DNA of 64,000 bases from SURF-33 sp964598885 (GTDB lineage Bacteria > Desulfobacterota > Desulfobacteria > Desulfobacterales > Desulfosalsimonadaceae), in NCBI GenBank assembly GCA_964598885.1, contig CAZRES010000004.1:6962-70961 (forward strand), written 5' to 3'. The position numbers were made by a program, and so were the translations under genes. Numbering within the stretch: position 1 is the stretch's first letter; each line of letters opens with the position of its first letter. Below are positions 62,775-64,000 of the stretch, in pieces. Under the pieces are notes generated by a model, which saw only the letters and a program-made list of their open reading frames with translations, made no database searches and had not been told where the DNA came from.

Positions 62775-62978
62775 ATGAATATCGATCGACTGGTGATGGG
62801 TACGGCCGGAATTATAACGTTGATCAGTCTGTTTTTGTCCTGGGTTCATTCACCATTCTGGCTCGGCCTCACAGTGCTCATCGGGGTCAACATGTTTCAA
62901 TCCGCTGTAACGGGATTCTGCCCGGCGGCCAAACTATTTAAGCTTCTGGGTTTCAAGCCGGGACGGGCCTTTGAATGA
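62775..62978 (+). CDS. DUF2892 inner-membrane protein
   Basis: A 67-residue protein of the YgaP transmembrane/DUF2892 family, with two hydrophobic helices around residues 8-24 and 28-44, a conserved Cys in SAVTGFCPAAKLFKLLGF, and an N-terminus MNIDRLVMGTAG. AGGAGG precedes the ATG. It follows copA by 17 bases, a frequent pairing with metal and sulfur genes. Function is unknown. Confidence 0.88.
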   Translation: MNIDRLVMGTAGIITLISLFLSWVHSPFWLGLTVLIGVNMFQSAVTGFCPAAKLFKLLGFKPGRAFE

Positions 62979-63025
62979 TGGTGACCGGATATCAATCCAT
63001 TCCAAACCGCGGTTGATATAACGAT

Positions 63026-63823
63026 ATGCAAGACCATTTAAACCGGCTTTACGCCCGGTATAATCGACGGGAGTACGTCCATCCCGATCCCCTTGAATTC
63101 TTATATCATTACCCGGCGCTTCGTGATCGGGAGATTGCCGGACTTGTTGCTGCCTGCCTGGCATACGGCAGGGTGGAGCAGATTCGTAAAAGCATTGCCG
63201 CCGTGCTGGAACCCATGGGCGACTCACCTTATGATTTCCTGACCGCCGCCCGGGTTTCGGAAATCGCTACTGTCTATGCCCACGTGGTACACCGTTTCGC
63301 CACGGGAGATCATATCACCGCCTTGCTGGCAGGGATCAAGCGCATCATCCATGCGTACGGTTCCCTTTATGAATGTTTTCTGGACGGATTTTCATCCAGG
63401 GACGAATCGGTGCTGCCCGCGCTGGTCGTGTTTGTCGAGCGGCTGCATTCCATGTCCAGCGCCAGCCGTGCCGGCATCAATGACGCTGGCCATTTGATCC
63501 CGTGTCCGAAAAAGAAAAGCGCATGCAAGCGGCTTCATTTATATCTGCGATGGATGGTCCGCAGCGATGCCGTCGATCCGGGGGGCTGGGATCGGGTTCC
63601 AGCCGCAAAGCTTCTGGTACCGGTTGATACGCATATGCACCGAATCGGTAAAATGCTCAATCTGACCTCCCGCCGTCAGGCGGATTTGAAAACCGTTTGG
63701 GAAATCACCGGTGGTTTTCGAAAATGGGCGCCGGATGATCCGGTCTGCTTTGATTTCGCACTGACCCGTTTCGGCATCCGAAAGGACTTGAATTTTGAAG
63801 GTTTTTTAATGCCGTGCAGCTGA
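63026..63823 (+). CDS. TIGR02757-family protein
   Basis: Protein of 265 residues matching TIGR02757, a family of unknown function with a helical fold reminiscent of HhH DNA glycosylases. Typical segments are YVHPDPLEFLYHYPALRDRE, IAGLVAACLAYGRVEQI, and KRLHLYLRWMVRSDAVDPGG, followed by PVDTHMHRIGKML. The His-rich and Asp-rich end is consistent with a nucleic-acid enzyme but no activity is known to me. The gene ends 126 bases before tRNA-Ala. Confidence 0.88.
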   Translation: MQDHLNRLYARYNRREYVHPDPLEFLYHYPALRDREIAGLVAACLAYGRVEQIRKSIAAVLEPMGDSPYDFLTAARVSEIATVYAHVVHRFATGDHITALLAGIKRIIHAYGSLYECFLDGFSSRDESVLPALVVFVERLHSMSSASRAGINDAGHLIPCPKKKSACKRLHLYLRWMVRSDAVDPGGWDRVPAAKLLVPVDTHMHRIGKMLNLTSRRQADLKTVWEITGGFRKWAPDDPVCFDFALTRFGIRKDLNFEGFLMPCS

Positions 63824-63851
63824 AAACAGTCTCCCGGGCTTTAAAATTTTG

Positions 63852-63880
63852 TTGACAGGCATAGAATTTCCCATTATCTA
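63852..63880 (+). promoter_or_regulatory. Possible promoter for tRNA-Ala
   Basis: TTGACA at 63852-63857, a 17-base spacer, and TATCTA at 63875-63880, about 60 bases before the tRNA. Confidence 0.5.
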
Positions 63881-63949
63881 AAAAGTTTTTATTGATTTAA
63901 ATTTGCGGTGTGATATCAGCGGTAACATCGTTTTCGTGTGGATTTATGT

Positions 63950-64000
63950 GGGGATGTAGCTCAGCTGGGAGAGCGCGGCGTTCGCAATGCCGAGGTCAGG
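63950..64000 (+). tRNA. tRNA-Ala (CGC), cut by the window end
   Basis: The acceptor 5' strand GGGGATG, D-arm GCTCAGCTGGGAGAGC and anticodon loop TTCGCAA (anticodon CGC) are present. The T-arm and 3' end are outside the window. Confidence 0.9.

Noticed and set aside
1..64000. CRISPR array, rRNA genes or intact insertion sequence
   Set aside because: No regularly spaced repeats, rRNA segments or transposase genes were found in the window.

Overview
The window is dense, mostly plus-strand bacterial chromosome with moderately high G+C and about sixty genes. Several gene families point to a Gram-negative anaerobe of the Desulfobacterota (sulfate-reducer type, perhaps Desulfobacterales): a DUF2760 protein next to two atypical Hsp70 genes, an MglA GTPase linked to PilZ and DUF4388 proteins, a YedF/LysR selenium-type pair, a PrsT-like TPR lipoprotein, a CFI-box-like tail, and a small Cys-rich protein of a kind common in that phylum. 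The assignment is an inference from gene content, not a measured phylogeny. No prophage, CRISPR array or intact insertion sequence was seen.

Layout. 1-5.6 kb: 3' part of topA, then a convergent pair encoding a membrane coiled-coil protein and a TPR lipoprotein. 5.7-12 kb: coaBC, a divergent family-4-like uracil-DNA glycosylase, a small Rho_N-like protein, a 5'-nucleotidase-like HAD protein, and xerC-hslV-hslU. 11.9-17.8 kb: arginine genes argB-argD-argF-argG-argH. 17.9-21.4 kb: a small lipoprotein, folK, a transaldolase-type aldolase, pgsA and a Cys-rich 4Fe-4S protein. 21.4-23.1 kb: tRNA-Gly, tRNA-Cys, a 0.7 kb gene-poor stretch with strong RNA-like folding, an exported helix-hairpin-helix protein, a strong terminator and a 59-residue Cys-rich protein.

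23.3-29.2 kb: DUF2760 gene, Hsp70, and Hsp70 with a long C-terminal extension, then a small conserved-looking protein. 29.2-38.5 kb: glycerophosphodiester phosphodiesterase, an FnIII/beta-barrel fusion ORF, an HDAC-family amidohydrolase, ispF, cysS, uvrB, uvrC; mdh lies convergent. 39.7-45.8 kb is a signalling block: hybrid histidine kinase, TPR protein, MglA GTPase, DUF4388/cyclic-nucleotide-fold protein, PilZ protein. 45.9-53.4 kb: purC, a ParB-like protein overlapping a spore-photoproduct-lyase-family radical SAM gene, cinA, a DnaJ-domain protein, pepA, a UDP-sugar epimerase, DUF2905. 53.2-58.6 kb: trmJ (overlapping DUF2905 tail to tail), a LysR regulator divergent from yedF, a CoA-disulfide reductase-rhodanese, a ZIP transporter. 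58.8-64 kb: universal stress protein, TIGR01777 epimerase, CopZ-like protein, CopA copper ATPase, a DUF2892 protein, a TIGR02757 protein and the start of tRNA-Ala.

Most of the window is housekeeping, often with ATGA stop/start overlaps that imply translational coupling. The parts least explained by known biology are the ParB-like/radical SAM pair, the DUF2760/double-Hsp70 operon, the FnIII/CFI-box/barrel fusion, the RelE-fold tail on a membrane coiled-coil protein, the altered uracil-DNA glycosylase, and the foldable region after the tRNA genes.
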